From Cucumis sativus (taxonomy: Eukaryota; Streptophyta; Magnoliopsida; Cucurbitales; Cucurbitaceae), in NCBI RefSeq assembly GCF_000004075.3, contig NC_026657.2, positions 4,340,001-4,404,000 of the forward strand: 64,000 nucleotides of DNA, read 5' to 3'. The notes beneath the pieces were generated by a model, which saw only the letters and a list, made by a program, of their open reading frames with translations, searched no databases and was not told the origin of the DNA. Below, piece after piece: positions 35,384-47,302 of this stretch. Position 1 is the first letter of the stretch, and each line of letters begins with the position of its first letter. Both the position numbers and the translations under genes were made by a program.

Positions 35384-37886
35384 ATGAATTGCTTTCAATG
35401 TTGTGGGTCAGAGGAGAAAGTCAATAAAAAGTCTTTGAAAAAGAGCATTAAAGAGTTTGAAGAGACAAAAACTTTAACCTCATTTGCCAACATTTCCTTT
35501 AAATCTGGTAGGTTCTGTCCCTTTGCTCCCTCATATTTTGATCTCCTGCATTGGTTGCATATGACTTGTTTGGGTGCAATGATCCATGTAGGTTTTCAGT
35601 GGTTGATTGGAATTCAAAACACGTTTTTGGGTTTGAATCTTCCTTACACAAATGTGGTATTTGAGCATTGAGTTCTGATATGGTTTGAGGCATTTTGTGG
35701 GTTCTTTCTTAGAATGAAGTTATTTTACTTTTAACCAATAATACGCTCCAAGAATTCCCCTTGTAGTTTTTAATGGTTCGTTGGATCTCAGAATGTGTTT
35801 CCAGGCTTGAGTCTGATATGTGATTGTCGAATCATTGTTTTGCAATAGTTTGTTGGAATTCACGAAGTGTTTCCGGGATTGTATCTTCCTTAATTGAGTA
35901 TGGTATTTGAGCTACAAATCTTTTAATGGTAGAGGCATTTGGGTAGTTTCTTTTTCCGAATGAGTTTATATTTCTTAATCACTCATGCACCTAGAATACT
36001 TTCAACATCTCTTTTCATTGTTTCAAACAATACATGCGTAGATTCTATAAGATCCTTGTTTAAAACTTTAATTGCTTTTATTCTTCAAGGAGTAGAGGAT
36101 TAAAATCACTGATCAATACGATTGATTCAATAAACTTGACTGTGAACTTGCAGATGCTAGTCGGCGAAGGTACATAACTGAGGAGATAAAAAAGTTAGGA
36201 AAGGGAAACATCACTGCTCAAATTTTTACATTTGATGAGCTATCAACTGCTACAAATAACTTCAACCACGAAAATCTATTGGGGGAAGGTGGTTTTGGAA
36301 GGGTTTACAAAGGCATCATTGAAAGCACAAAACAAGTATCGTGACACAACCTTTATTTTCATCTGTGCCATCTGTGCAAGATAGAACTGTTATTGAGTTC
36401 TCTGCTTATTTGTGTTTTGGTTTTCTCTTACTTAGGTAACGGCCGTGAAGCAACTTGATCGAAATGGATTTCAAGGAAACAAAGAATTCCTTGTAGAGGT
36501 TTTGATGTTGAGCCTTCTTCACCATCCTAATCTTGTAAATTTGGTTGGTTATTGTGCTGACGGGGATCAGAGGATTTTGGTTTATGAGTACATGGCTAAA
36601 GGTTCCTTGGAGGATCATCTTCTTGGTATGACTTAATGGTTCATTTCACAATTGGTTAAGAGCTCGAAATATCCCTGAATAATATTAGAGTTTCCAATAA
36701 ATGTTTGAGTTTGTAGATAGTCCTACAAAAAAATTGCATTAAACTGAATTCATCAAGATCTAGATGTATTTAATGTTACATTATAGACATAACAGGTTTA
36801 CATTTGTTTTTCTTATTTTATTTTTTTTTTTCATTTTTGATAACTGAATTCCAATTAAAAGCCTGAGCTTTCTTATTCAATCCTTGATCGAAGGTGCTTG
36901 CTCTTAAGCTTGCAATGACAGAACATTTTATACCAAGTTCTGAAGTTGGAGCCTCTTGTTTTCAGATATAGCATCAGATAAGCCACCTCTGGACTGGAAG
37001 ACAAGGATGAAAATTGCCGAAGGAGCGGCAAAAGGACTTGAATACTTACACGAAACCGCTAACCCTCCCGTAATATATCGTGATTTCAAAGCTTCAAACA
37101 TATTGCTAGATGAGGAATTCAACCCAAAGCTCTCTGATTTTGGTCTTGCAAAGTTAGGTCCTACTGGGGACAAATCTCATGTTTCCACTAGGGTGATGGG
37201 AACCTATGGTTACTGTGCTCCTGAATACGCGCTGACTGGACAACTGACGACGAAATCAGATGTCTACAGTTTTGGTGTTGTGTTCTTGGAGATTATAACT
37301 GGAAGAAGGGTTATAGACAATGCAAGACCAACAGCAGAACAAAATTTAATTACTTGGGTATGCATTTTATGTTGCATTAGACTTCTGTCACTTGCATATA
37401 TATTTGATATTGGTATAAATGAAGATTTACATTTGGTATAGTGATGTGATGTAGATGTTGTTATCTTGTGTTCCAAACTATCTAAGCTTGAACACTGAAT
37501 AATTTGTTGAGACCAAAACTTATTAATTGTCAACCATGTTTACCGTATTGTAGGCACAACCACTTTTCAAAGACAGAAGGAAATTTACCCTAATGGCAGA
37601 TCCAAAGCTAGAAGGGGATTATCCAGTGAAGGCTCTATATCAAGCTTTGGCAGTGGCAGCCATGTGTTTACAAGAGGAAGCAAATACTCGACCATTGATC
37701 AGCGACGTGGTTACAGCTCTTGAATATTTAGCCGCAAACAAGGATGTTGATGCAGATGGAGATGTAGATGATGAATCAGATTCAGGTTCGGTATCAGGAT
37801 CAGGATCAGGATCAGGTTCAGCTTCTCCTGATAGAAGTAGTAACAAAGGAGATAAAAATATTGATGTTGAGGGTGATGGAAGGTGA
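35384..37886 (+). CDS. Receptor-like cytoplasmic kinase, RLCK VII/PBL group (PBL23-like)
   Basis: Five coding exons: 35384-35507, 36154-36335, 36436-36625, 36966-37357 and 37554-37886, giving 406 residues. The glycine loop GEGGFG is at 85-90 and the catalytic Lys in TAVKQL at 107. The catalytic loop reads YRDFKASN (203-210) and the DFG motif is at 223-225. The activation segment has [15 protein letters not shown], typical of RLCK VII. The N-terminus MNCFQCC has no Gly2 for myristoylation but has three cysteines suited to S-acylation, so membrane attachment is inferred. The tail after about 350 is acidic, with an SGSGSGSGS tract. Such kinases relay signals from surface immune and developmental receptors. 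Closest member by memory is PBL23; not certain. Confidence 0.9.
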
Positions 37887-39037
37887 TTTAAAATTGGACT
37901 AAACAATAAGAAAAAGAAAAGCCATTACGGGATCTCTGCCAATTGTGTGACTTGGGCAGTTTGTTCCCCCATTCCCTTCATTCTTTGTAATATTTTTCAA
38001 TATGACAGAGCCATTTTAAGGATATATTGGATTGGAGTAATGTGCAAAACGTAATTATGATAAGGGCAGAAAACTAAAGAAAAAATAGATCAAAAAAGAT
38101 AAAAAAATTTTTTGAGACATTTGCATTTAAAACAAAGAAACAAGATAATTAAAATTTGAAGTATATAACCTTCGGTTTATTATGGATCAATTTTAAAATA
38201 ATTTTGAATTAAACATTTAATTGATTGATTTTTTAATTATGTTTATATTAGTTATGTCCTTTATAATACCACATATTTAATTCCTTTACTTTCTTATACG
38301 TTCATATGAATGGAAAGTTTTAACCTTCAATCATCACAATTTTGATAGTTAACCTTCAATCTTTGACATGCACTGTCCAATTACGAATATTACAAAAGCA
38401 TCAACAAAATATAGCATCTGATACAAAATGGTCCAACAAAAGTTCGAGAATAGTTACGATCGGGATCGTCTTCCTCAAGATATGTATGCAATATTTTGTA
38501 CTTCTTAGTCCATAAAAAAGATGATGAATTAGTGTAAGAGCATGAGAATAGGTAATGAAGACTTAACTACAAGTAAATAATCATCCATTTTCGTTCTAAG
38601 GATAGATTGTAGACTTGTAGTTCAACATGCAATAGTTTGCGAAAGTATGATTTGATCTTCATCTTTCCCTTAGGCTGGTCATGTAACGATCTCCCCAATT
38701 TTCATGGAAGTGTGTCGTCTTTGAGTGAAATATGTCGATGAGGTTCCTTGAAAAGTGTCAGTCTCTTTTGCTCAGTTTAGAGGATTCGACGTTGTGTGCC
38801 TTGCTCATTAAGCGTGGATGATATATTCGCAAAATGTGTAGCCTCAAGTGCACGTGGATTGGTTATGTCAAAATTTTGAGACTTATGTCTACCTCATCCT
38901 CCAACTCTTTTTGTTATCTCTAGGACTATGTTAGTCTATGTCTATAAAAATAATTGTTAGGTCATCCAATTAAAGAAATGATTTTTCTAGTAAACCTCAA
39001 ACATTGAAGTGTTCCTACTAAGTAGGGATAATAATTA

Positions 39038-39304
39038 AGGGTGAGCATGATAGATCGAAAAATTGAGTCGACCGATCAAACTGAAGTTGGACAATTGGAG
39101 AATGAGAGGGGTTGGTCGTTGTTGTCGGTTTGAAAAAGTTCCAAATTGAAAATTTTCAAAAATTATTTTTAGTGTTAAACCAACCAACCAATATTTACTT
39201 ATTGATAGTTGAGGTCGGTTTGAACATTTACTAAACTAACCATAATCGGTCTGATGGCGGTTTGGTTAAAAAATCAACTTTGACAGACCAATTATCACCC
39301 CTAG
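39038..39304. mobile_element. MITE with nine-base target duplication
   Basis: A 267-base segment starts AGGGTGAGCATG and ends ATTATCACCCCTAG, forming imperfect inverted ends. It is flanked directly by TAATAATTA on both sides (39029-39037 and 39305-39313), a perfect direct repeat. The interior contains GGTCGGTTTG and its inverse. There is no transposase. Ends of this type with 8-9 base duplications fit a non-autonomous hAT or Mutator-like element. Confidence 0.75.
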
Positions 39305-42300
39305 TAATAATTACTAAGTGTCATATCGACATATTTTCTACCTTTAATTTATGGTTAATTTCGGTAAAAAATGGGTATAACTTATGTCATTAGAACCCAA
39401 AAAGTTATGATTTAGTCGAAAGAAGTTATTAAAAGTTTAAAAGGTAGGGGTTTATACCCTAAATTTAGTGCTTAGACTTCTAAAAGAAATTGTGAAAACT
39501 AAAAAGAACTTGTGAAAACTAATAAAAGTGATTCTTGGTCCATTGTTGGTTGATGTTGAGTTGATGTGGTCGATTAGGTCATGTATATGGAAATTTGACC
39601 TCTAATCTTAATTGTTTAATTAAATATTTAAAAACAACACAAACTCACTTATTTTCAATAGTTACTTGCAATTTCCTTTTAGATAAGTAATTTGTTAAGA
39701 GGAGTTGAGTTTAGTATTAGCCTCATCCACGTCCAGTATGATACTTGGAATTCTAGCTAGTAACAACGTATTTATCACAATATCACTAATGAACATTTTG
39801 GCCATCAATGACCACTCCTAACAACCAACTTCGACGGTCATCTTAGTCAACCGACTCCAACTACCATCTCCATTAGCTAACTCTAATTCTAGTAAAAGAT
39901 TTTATGAAAACCACTTCCAACCATCAGCTTTTGCGAGGATCATTTCTAGTGGCCAAATTTAACAATTGCCTTAGGTGACTAACTCCATCAATCATCTCTA
40001 TATGCATCAATTTCTTTTCTCTTTTATTTCTAAGTATATATTAAATAGTCATAGGTCGAAGTTATTGACGGCAATATCACGTCAATACAAATAACTATCT
40101 CAATTTTACAAATATATTGTAAAAACATGAAAATTTGTTGAAATTTAGTAAATTTCTTAATAAAATTATAACCGAACATTATTGTCATACGCTAAGGGTT
40201 CGTTTGGATTGAATTAGCAACAAAATGTTTATCAATAATACGTTTACTTTTAAACACTTTTTTGAAAATAAGTTTAAAATTTAAACACTTAATGTTTGAC
40301 TGTATTTTTCTATAAGTGTTTATATGTGAATTTGGTTTTTAAATATTTTTTCAAAATAGATTATTTTATAAATGATTTTTTAAAAAAATATATTATTTTA
40401 ATTTGTCAAACACTACCATTTTTTTAAAATAGTTTTTTTTTTTACAAAATTAAACACTTTATAATCTCAACCAAATATACCATAACATTTTAAGCATACA
40501 TCCGCTAAAAAGAAAGTGGAGTGGACATTATTGGAGTAAAAGATAAAACTCAAATGACTTTAAAAGACCAAAAAAAATCAAAATCAATTGAAACAACATG
40601 TTAAATATTTAATGTTAAAGGTCAATTAACTTTCATTATTATATTTATGACGAATGAATTTATTAAGGTTTGGGGGCAAATTATCTATTTTTGTATTTTA
40701 ATATTAATTTTGAAATATCACTATATATTAAATTTAGTTTATTCTAACAAAATTTTGGTTTTGGCATAGTGGTTCTGTCGTCACTATAGAACCCATAGAC
40801 TTTGAGTTTAATTTTTTTGAAGATAATTTGATTTTTCTTCCTACATTTGAATGAATTCTTAAAAGGAAGATAATTTTTAAAAAAGAAAAAAAAAATCATC
40901 TAACATGAAACTTTCAACTTATTTTCTAGCTCTTATTTGTTATTTTAACAAATATTTAGAAAAAATGCAACAAAGTTGATAAACCCTAAAATTTGATTTC
41001 CTAAAAAGAATAGTTTTTTAAAAAATAGCAAAAAAAAATCTATCTAAGGTGAAACTCTAACTTATTTACTAGCCATCATTTGTTATCTAACATATATTTT
41101 AAAAAAATATAACAAAATCGGTGATCAAAACTTCTCCTCTCTCACCAATATTCCATAAAAGAATATCATTCTTTTTTTTTTTTTGGTGCAAATTTACAAT
41201 TCACATATTATTATAAAAAAATCATATGAAAATTGTTGGTCTTTCTTTATTGTTACAAATGTAGTGAATATTATTGGAGCATCAATAAAACTCAAAATAA
41301 TTTTTTAATATTTTTCAGTGTGTTTATTATACCGTACTTGATGTTTCTCTTAATAAAATTTATGAATCTGCACCATTTAAGACATACATACATATATGGA
41401 AGTGAAGTAAAGAGGTTCAAAATATGGACAAGGGTAACTAAAAAGCTTAAGGCTGACTGTAGGTAATTAATATTACTTAATTGACCATGACATATATTTA
41501 ATACTCGACCTAAAATCAAGGAAATAAAAGGAAATTTTAATTATTAGTTATAAAGTTAGGAAATATATTAATTGATAACTCAACCTAACTTTATACCCTA
41601 AAGGAAAATAATTATGAGTAAAACAAACAATTATTACTAAATTTAGTACTCAACTCTATAGGCCAAACATATCTTCATGCTTTCAAGGAACATTATGGCT
41701 ACATTAATAGGAATCACAACATTGTTCAGTTTACTACTAGATGAAACTTAACATGTATAATGCTTGAAGTCACTATACAGTTTGAAAAAAATATTTGACA
41801 GATTAGAGGATGAAAAACCTGCCTATAAAAGTGATTTGTCACTACAATTTTGGAATGGGGCCCTTGCATATAGAATATAAATGTCATATTACACGCTTTA
41901 GCAACCACAAATAAAGCAATAATCAACAAAAAAAAAAAAAAAAAAAAGAAACAAAAGTAACTTGTTAGAGTTGATAACCTAGTTCGGTAATACATCACTA
42001 GCTTTTGGAGGCCAGTGTGCCTAGGAAAGATAATCCACTAATATAATCAAGTCCCGTTGTATTTATCAATATAAAATGAAGATTAGAGTGACATCCTTAA
42101 AGGCTAGATGTGATAGCTCTAACTTCTCTTGGACTTAGGTTTCTCCGAGTCTATGGACATTAGTGATGTAGAGTTTAAACCCCCTGAGTTTACGAGACTC
42201 CGCTCTCATTTGAAGTTATATTTTCTTCTTTTTGTGGACACATTTCACTTGAAAAAACACTTAAGACTCCTTTAAGTGTACGAGAACTCCCTTCTCAAAT

Positions 42301-42359
42301 GATTGTATCTTAGAATCCTCTAAGATTGAGAAAATCCTTCTTGAATGAAATCGCCTATT

Positions 42360-42560
42360 ATTGATAGATTGATATTTGCAAAATTTTAAAAATTAAGTAT
42401 ATAGCAAAATTAAAAAACATATATATAAATATAACAAAATCTATCTGTGATGAAGACAAACTCTTATGGTCTATAAATGATAGACCAATATTAACAACAT
42501 GATGATAGACTTTGACAAATTTGACTATATTTGCAATTTTTTAAAAAATGTTGTCATGAT
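42360..42560. repeat. Copy of the AT-rich dispersed repeat
   Basis: The block runs from ATATTTGCAAAATTTTAAAA to GACTATATTTGCAATTTTTTAAA, with GGTCTATAAATGATAGACC, an inverted repeat, in the middle. Its ends are inverted relatives of each other (TTTGCAAAATTTTAAAA versus TTTGCAATTTTTTAAAA). This suggests a short foldback element of the family also seen near 23000 and 33700. Confidence 0.5.
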
Positions 42561-43302
42561 GGAATACTTTTTATATTTTATGGATCAACTTTGAACTTTT
42601 AGGTTATACTTTAATAATACTATTATTAATTAAATAATAGCAGTATTTGTCAAAATAGCAAAAATATAAAATAAAAATTATGACATTAGAGTCCATGTCA
42701 CTAATATTTTCTAAATTGTAAAAATAGTAAATTTAAAAACAGATAACCTTCAGATAGCTGTTTGATATATTTAATTACTTGTCATATTTGCATTAGGTAA
42801 AATATATGTGCTGTGAAATGACTTTTTTTTCTAAATTTGTTTGTCATGCGACGATGCAATTTTTCTATATGATAATTATATTATTATTATAAATATTAGG
42901 AAAATATAATAGAGGTCCATTACCCATCAAGCCAAGCCATGTATCTTCATTTTTTAAACACTTTAGTGTCCAACATGTGTCATCTCATTAAACATTCAAT
43001 ACTCATTCCACGGGACAAGCAAACATGGTCTCTTAGTCATGTAATGCTACATCCCTACTAGCCAAGCTGCCTATAAACAGTGACATTTGGTGGAGTTGTA
43101 AGATGCACTTGAATTTGATGATTTTCAAATGAGAGGGAGATAGGGAAGAAATTTGAGGTTTCTTCAATATTTTCTTATTTTCTAAAAATTTCTTATTTAT
43201 TTATTTATTTATATATTGTATTATCTTAATATTATATTTCCTCAGTCTTCATATCGTGGTTGTGTCCCGTTTTCTCAACAATTATGAGTTATAATATTTT
43301 TC

Positions 43303-43432
43303 AACAGCATCTAGGATTCCTCGAACAATGTGATATCTCACACCGAGTAAATCCTTAACCCTTCCCCCTCTTACTAAGACTACATAATGTTCTTGTAAAT
43401 TATGGCCAATACCATGTATATAAATATGTTGC
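43303..43432 (-). pseudogene. rps12: Plastid rps12 fragment in nuclear DNA (NUPT)
   Basis: On the minus strand the frame reads [20 protein letters not shown], then [17 protein letters not shown]. This is the C-terminal part of chloroplast ribosomal protein S12 with a few changes; the mitochondrial S12 differs in this part. The match fades after LDAV and breaks up before GIGH through a small indel. The surrounding DNA does not look plastid-like. It is a short, old, non-functional plastid DNA insertion. Confidence 0.78.
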
Positions 43433-44794
43433 TAACTATTTAACAAACTTAATTAAGAATTCACAAATGTTATGAAAAATTAATAGTGTGTGCACACACA
43501 TATATATATTAAATTTAACCCACAAAAGAATCAATTTACACAAAGAAATTTAAATTTTACAAAAAAAGAAAGGTATTTTATATTAAATTGAACGCAAAAA
43601 TTGAGGTAATGAAAAGTATATATATTACGTAAGAGAAGTTGATTGTACCAGTAAGTTTATGTCGATTGAAATGTGAATTACATATGTTATTTGAAGCGTT
43701 ACAAATAAAAGACTAAGTTATCGCAAATGCAATAAATTCAAAATTCGAGTCTTCACAATATTAATATAGTGTCACGTAAAAATGTGCATTTGGTTCTTTA
43801 TTTATATTTTTGTATGGAACATTTTTAAAAATAGCAAAATATTAAAACTATTGATGAAATATAATGAAATCTATCCAACTCCTTAATAGCTTATTGAATT
43901 TTTTTGCTGCATTTTGTAAATAATTTTAATATTTTACTATAACAAAGTTTCCATCTATTTATCCTTTAGAATAATTTCAAAATTGAGTTTATTTGAAAAT
44001 TTTATTTTATTTTTGCAAAAAAAGAAAAAAAACAAACTACATACATTTTATTTAATTCCTTACCCTCAAACTATTTATATTTATAGCAAAATTTTAATTC
44101 AAATCTAAAATAGATAAATAAAATTTTAACAAACCTAAATATTAGCCTATGATGGAAAATGTAGACATGCCGAGCAGAATAAAAACCAAATTTTTACTCT
44201 AATTACAACTAAATAAGTTTAGTGATTAACATGCATAAAAAACTTCAAAATAACAAAGATAGATTTAAAAGAAAATGCCCACATTTGATGCTTTTTTTTA
44301 TTGTAATCTTTTCACGAAATTGAAGTCGGGACTACGACTAGCGTTGACTCAATATTCTCTAGACTTAGAATCGGGTTGTGGAACTAAAAAATGAGAGATA
44401 GACATATATCCTTTCAACGAACCTATCCTTTAAATTTTTATTTATTTTTGAATAGGATGTAAATACTTTTTATATCTATGTAAATTCTCCTAGGTATCTT
44501 TTCTTTTTCTTTTCCCATTTTCCAAATTCGAAAGTATATAGGGAGAATTGAATTTTATTTCCTTGAAAGAAAGAAAAATAAAAAAACTAAGAAGAATCCA
44601 TAAATTGGGTAAAATCTCATCCGATTTAAACCAAGACGGACGAAAAATCTTGAATTTCATTTTAATTTCTCTGGTGGCCGGCAAAATGAAACCACAAATA
44701 TACGTTATTTTTGGGCTTTGCTCATAACTCTTCACCTCCAGGGTTTAACCTTCGTTTCAGTCTCTTCAAGCACCCCAACTATCTACCCTCTGCC

Positions 44795-44851
44795 ATGGCC
44801 GTGCTCTCTACTGCTCCATTTTCAGACCCACTTGCCTCAATCAACATATAA
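44795..44851 (+). other. Upstream ORF in the DNA polymerase leader
   Basis: An 18-codon frame (MAVLSTAPFSDPLASINI) precedes the main ATG at 44952 and ends about 100 bases before it. Its start context, GCCATGGCC, is strong. If the transcript starts upstream of 44795, this frame could reduce translation of the polymerase. Transcript start is not established. Confidence 0.45.
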
Positions 44852-44951
44852 AACAAACAAAGCCCTCTAAACTTTGGATTATCCCAGCACCCTTTCGAAA
44901 CCTTTCAAAACGGCTCCTTCTTGCACCAAGTTGGGCAGAGTTGCAGAGAAG

Positions 44952-47268
44952 ATGACTTTGGGAATCTCCACTTCCCAAGCCTCTTCGTTTAGAACTCATT
45001 GGCCTTCTTGTTTCTTTCTATGGCGGTCTACCTCTGTTCCTAACTCTTCTATTTCCATTTGTGCCTCTTCCAAGGCTCTCTGCAGGTCACTCTTCTTTTG
45101 GTTTTTTTTTTTTTTCTTAATGGGAGGTTTTTGTGTTATCATTTTGTTGTTATTGGGGGCGTGGAGAATATTTAGTCTTCTGTATGGGGTATTGGCTGGA
45201 TTTTTGTTGTCTGTCGGTTTTTGGGGTTGTTCATTCCAGACATTTGTTGAACGGTTTCATGTTTCAAATTGCGAAGTGATTTTTCCCCTCATATGCGAGA
45301 TGGAGCTTGTGATATGTGGAAGAATATGTTTGGTGGTGTGATTTCTAAGAATTCTTTAGTTATTATGATATGGTTTCTGAAAATATGAGCTCGTTGTTAA
45401 CATCCTATTCTGTTCATTTGTTGTTATTGTTGATAGAAGTCACTGTTTGAATATGGATTTGAAACTAAATGGGATTGGTTCTGTAGTACGGGTTTTAAGG
45501 TATTTGAATTCACTCATGAAGATTATGGGTTGTCTTTCTAGCTGTATTTTATCTGGAAGAACTTTAGCTCTTTCTCCTATAATGTTATCTAGCCCACAAA
45601 ATTATGTAATTATTTGGTTTCCTCTATGAGGAGATTTTCTCTTCAATATGAGTGTGAGTCTGTGATTGATGCTTAGGTAATAGAGCTCACATTTAGCAGA
45701 AATGACACTGGTAACTTTCTTGGGTCATCCACGTCCTTGTTTTAATTGTTTCTGCCTGTCATTGCACAGAAAATTGATCAATTATAGAGAGACTATGGTT
45801 GTGAAAAACTCTGATCTTAATGTTTTTGAATATATCCTTTTGCAGGACGGAATTTGCTTCCCTGAAGAGTGTGGGTGGCGCTTTGCCAAATATGAATGTT
45901 ATTCACGCTTCCTTTCAGTTTAGACAATGCTCTTTCTCGACCACCACTTCATTTTATGAAACTAAACAATATGGCAAGGAGAGGCCATTACATGGTGCCG
46001 GTGATTGGGTAAATGAAACTTATCAGCTGATACAAAAGAAGACAACCTTTAAGTCTATGCGAACTGGGATCCTGACAGACAATGATGAAGTAAAGCTAAG
46101 AAAAAAGGAAAATCTCACCGACTATGGGACTTCACATTGTAGTAACAATCTCCGGCCTCCATATTCTAAGGTTTCATCAAATTTGAGAAGCAAACGCTCT
46201 AATGCCAGTAATGTTTCTGATTATGTAAACTCTTCAACTAATATTTTATCAGATGAATTCAGAAAACAAGAACCTATAAATTCTGAACGAACGAAGAATG
46301 TTGTAACTATAAATAGGATGGAAAATAAGGCACCTTTACTTAAGACAACTGAGTTTTCAAGTGGTCAATGTAACGGAGACAGTAATTCTTCTGCGGGGAG
46401 ATTGTCCATGACAAAGCCTGAAAATAATGATTTGTATAATCAGGGTGTTCTTATGCAAAGTAAGAAAAAGTGTACCTCTTCTCAAATTGGAAAGGGATCA
46501 ATTGTGCCTCTTGTACCAGATGTTTCACTTAATGGCAGAAACCAAAGTACCTCTTTGGGAAAGGTGAATAGTGTACCGAAAACTTTGAAATTTACAGAAG
46601 CTGCTAATGGGATGGAGGGGAGTGTAGCTGTGGAAAAAATGTCAAAACGGATCATCAATGGAAGTGGCACCAAGGTGATGGAAGCACCTGCAACTGCTTG
46701 CAAGCCAGATATAAAGGAGAGGCTTATTGGTGTATATGATAGTGTTCTTGTTGTTGATAGTGTATCTGCAGCAAAGGAAGTTGTTTCAATGCTTACTACT
46801 AAGTACAGGAATCTTGTGCATGCCTGCGATACTGAGGTGCTTAAATCTTACTCTATTTTCATTCTCTGCTTTATGTACCTTTATGGCCGTGGTTAGGCTT
46901 ACCGGCCACTAATTCCAACTTAACTGTATAATATACACCCAAGTTCTGCCATGCCATGATGAGCACATGCCTGTGCAATTTTCTTCAATCTTTGTTCTGT
47001 TTTTCTATTTTCTTCAAGGTGGCCAAGATTGATGTGAAGCAAGAAACACCCATTGACCATGGTGAAGTAATATGCTTCAGTATTTATTCAGGACCAGGAG
47101 CAGATTTTGGGAATGGAAAATCTTGCATTTGGGTTGATGTTCTTGATGGTGGCGGGAAGGAAATTTTGCTTCAGTTTGCACCATTCTTTGAAGATCCTTT
47201 GATCAGAAAGGTATTTCCTTTTGTTCCTCGTGACCCTCTTTGGAGATCATTGTAGGCCTTTTTTTCCT

Positions 47269-47302
<34 letters not shown>

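Larger units (their letters stand above)
37887..44700. other. Gene-poor AT-rich region
   Basis: Nearly 7 kb without a supported gene. It contains a MITE (39038-39304), a degraded plastid rps12 piece near 43300-43430, AT-rich dispersed repeat sequence near 42360-42560, a poly-A run near 41930-41947, and an LTR-leader-like phrase near 41960-42060. Short frames at 41233-41466, 41726-41998 and 44490-44735 have no recognisable domain. Confidence 0.5.

Noticed and set aside
44874..44951. Upstream extension of the DNA polymerase by 26 codons
   Set aside because: The codon at 44874 is TTG; the first in-frame ATG is at 44952.
45086..45341. Read-through of polymerase exon 1 into a hydrophobic C-terminus
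   Set aside because: A clear GT donor at 45086 and the following exon restore the conserved protein; the extension is intron.
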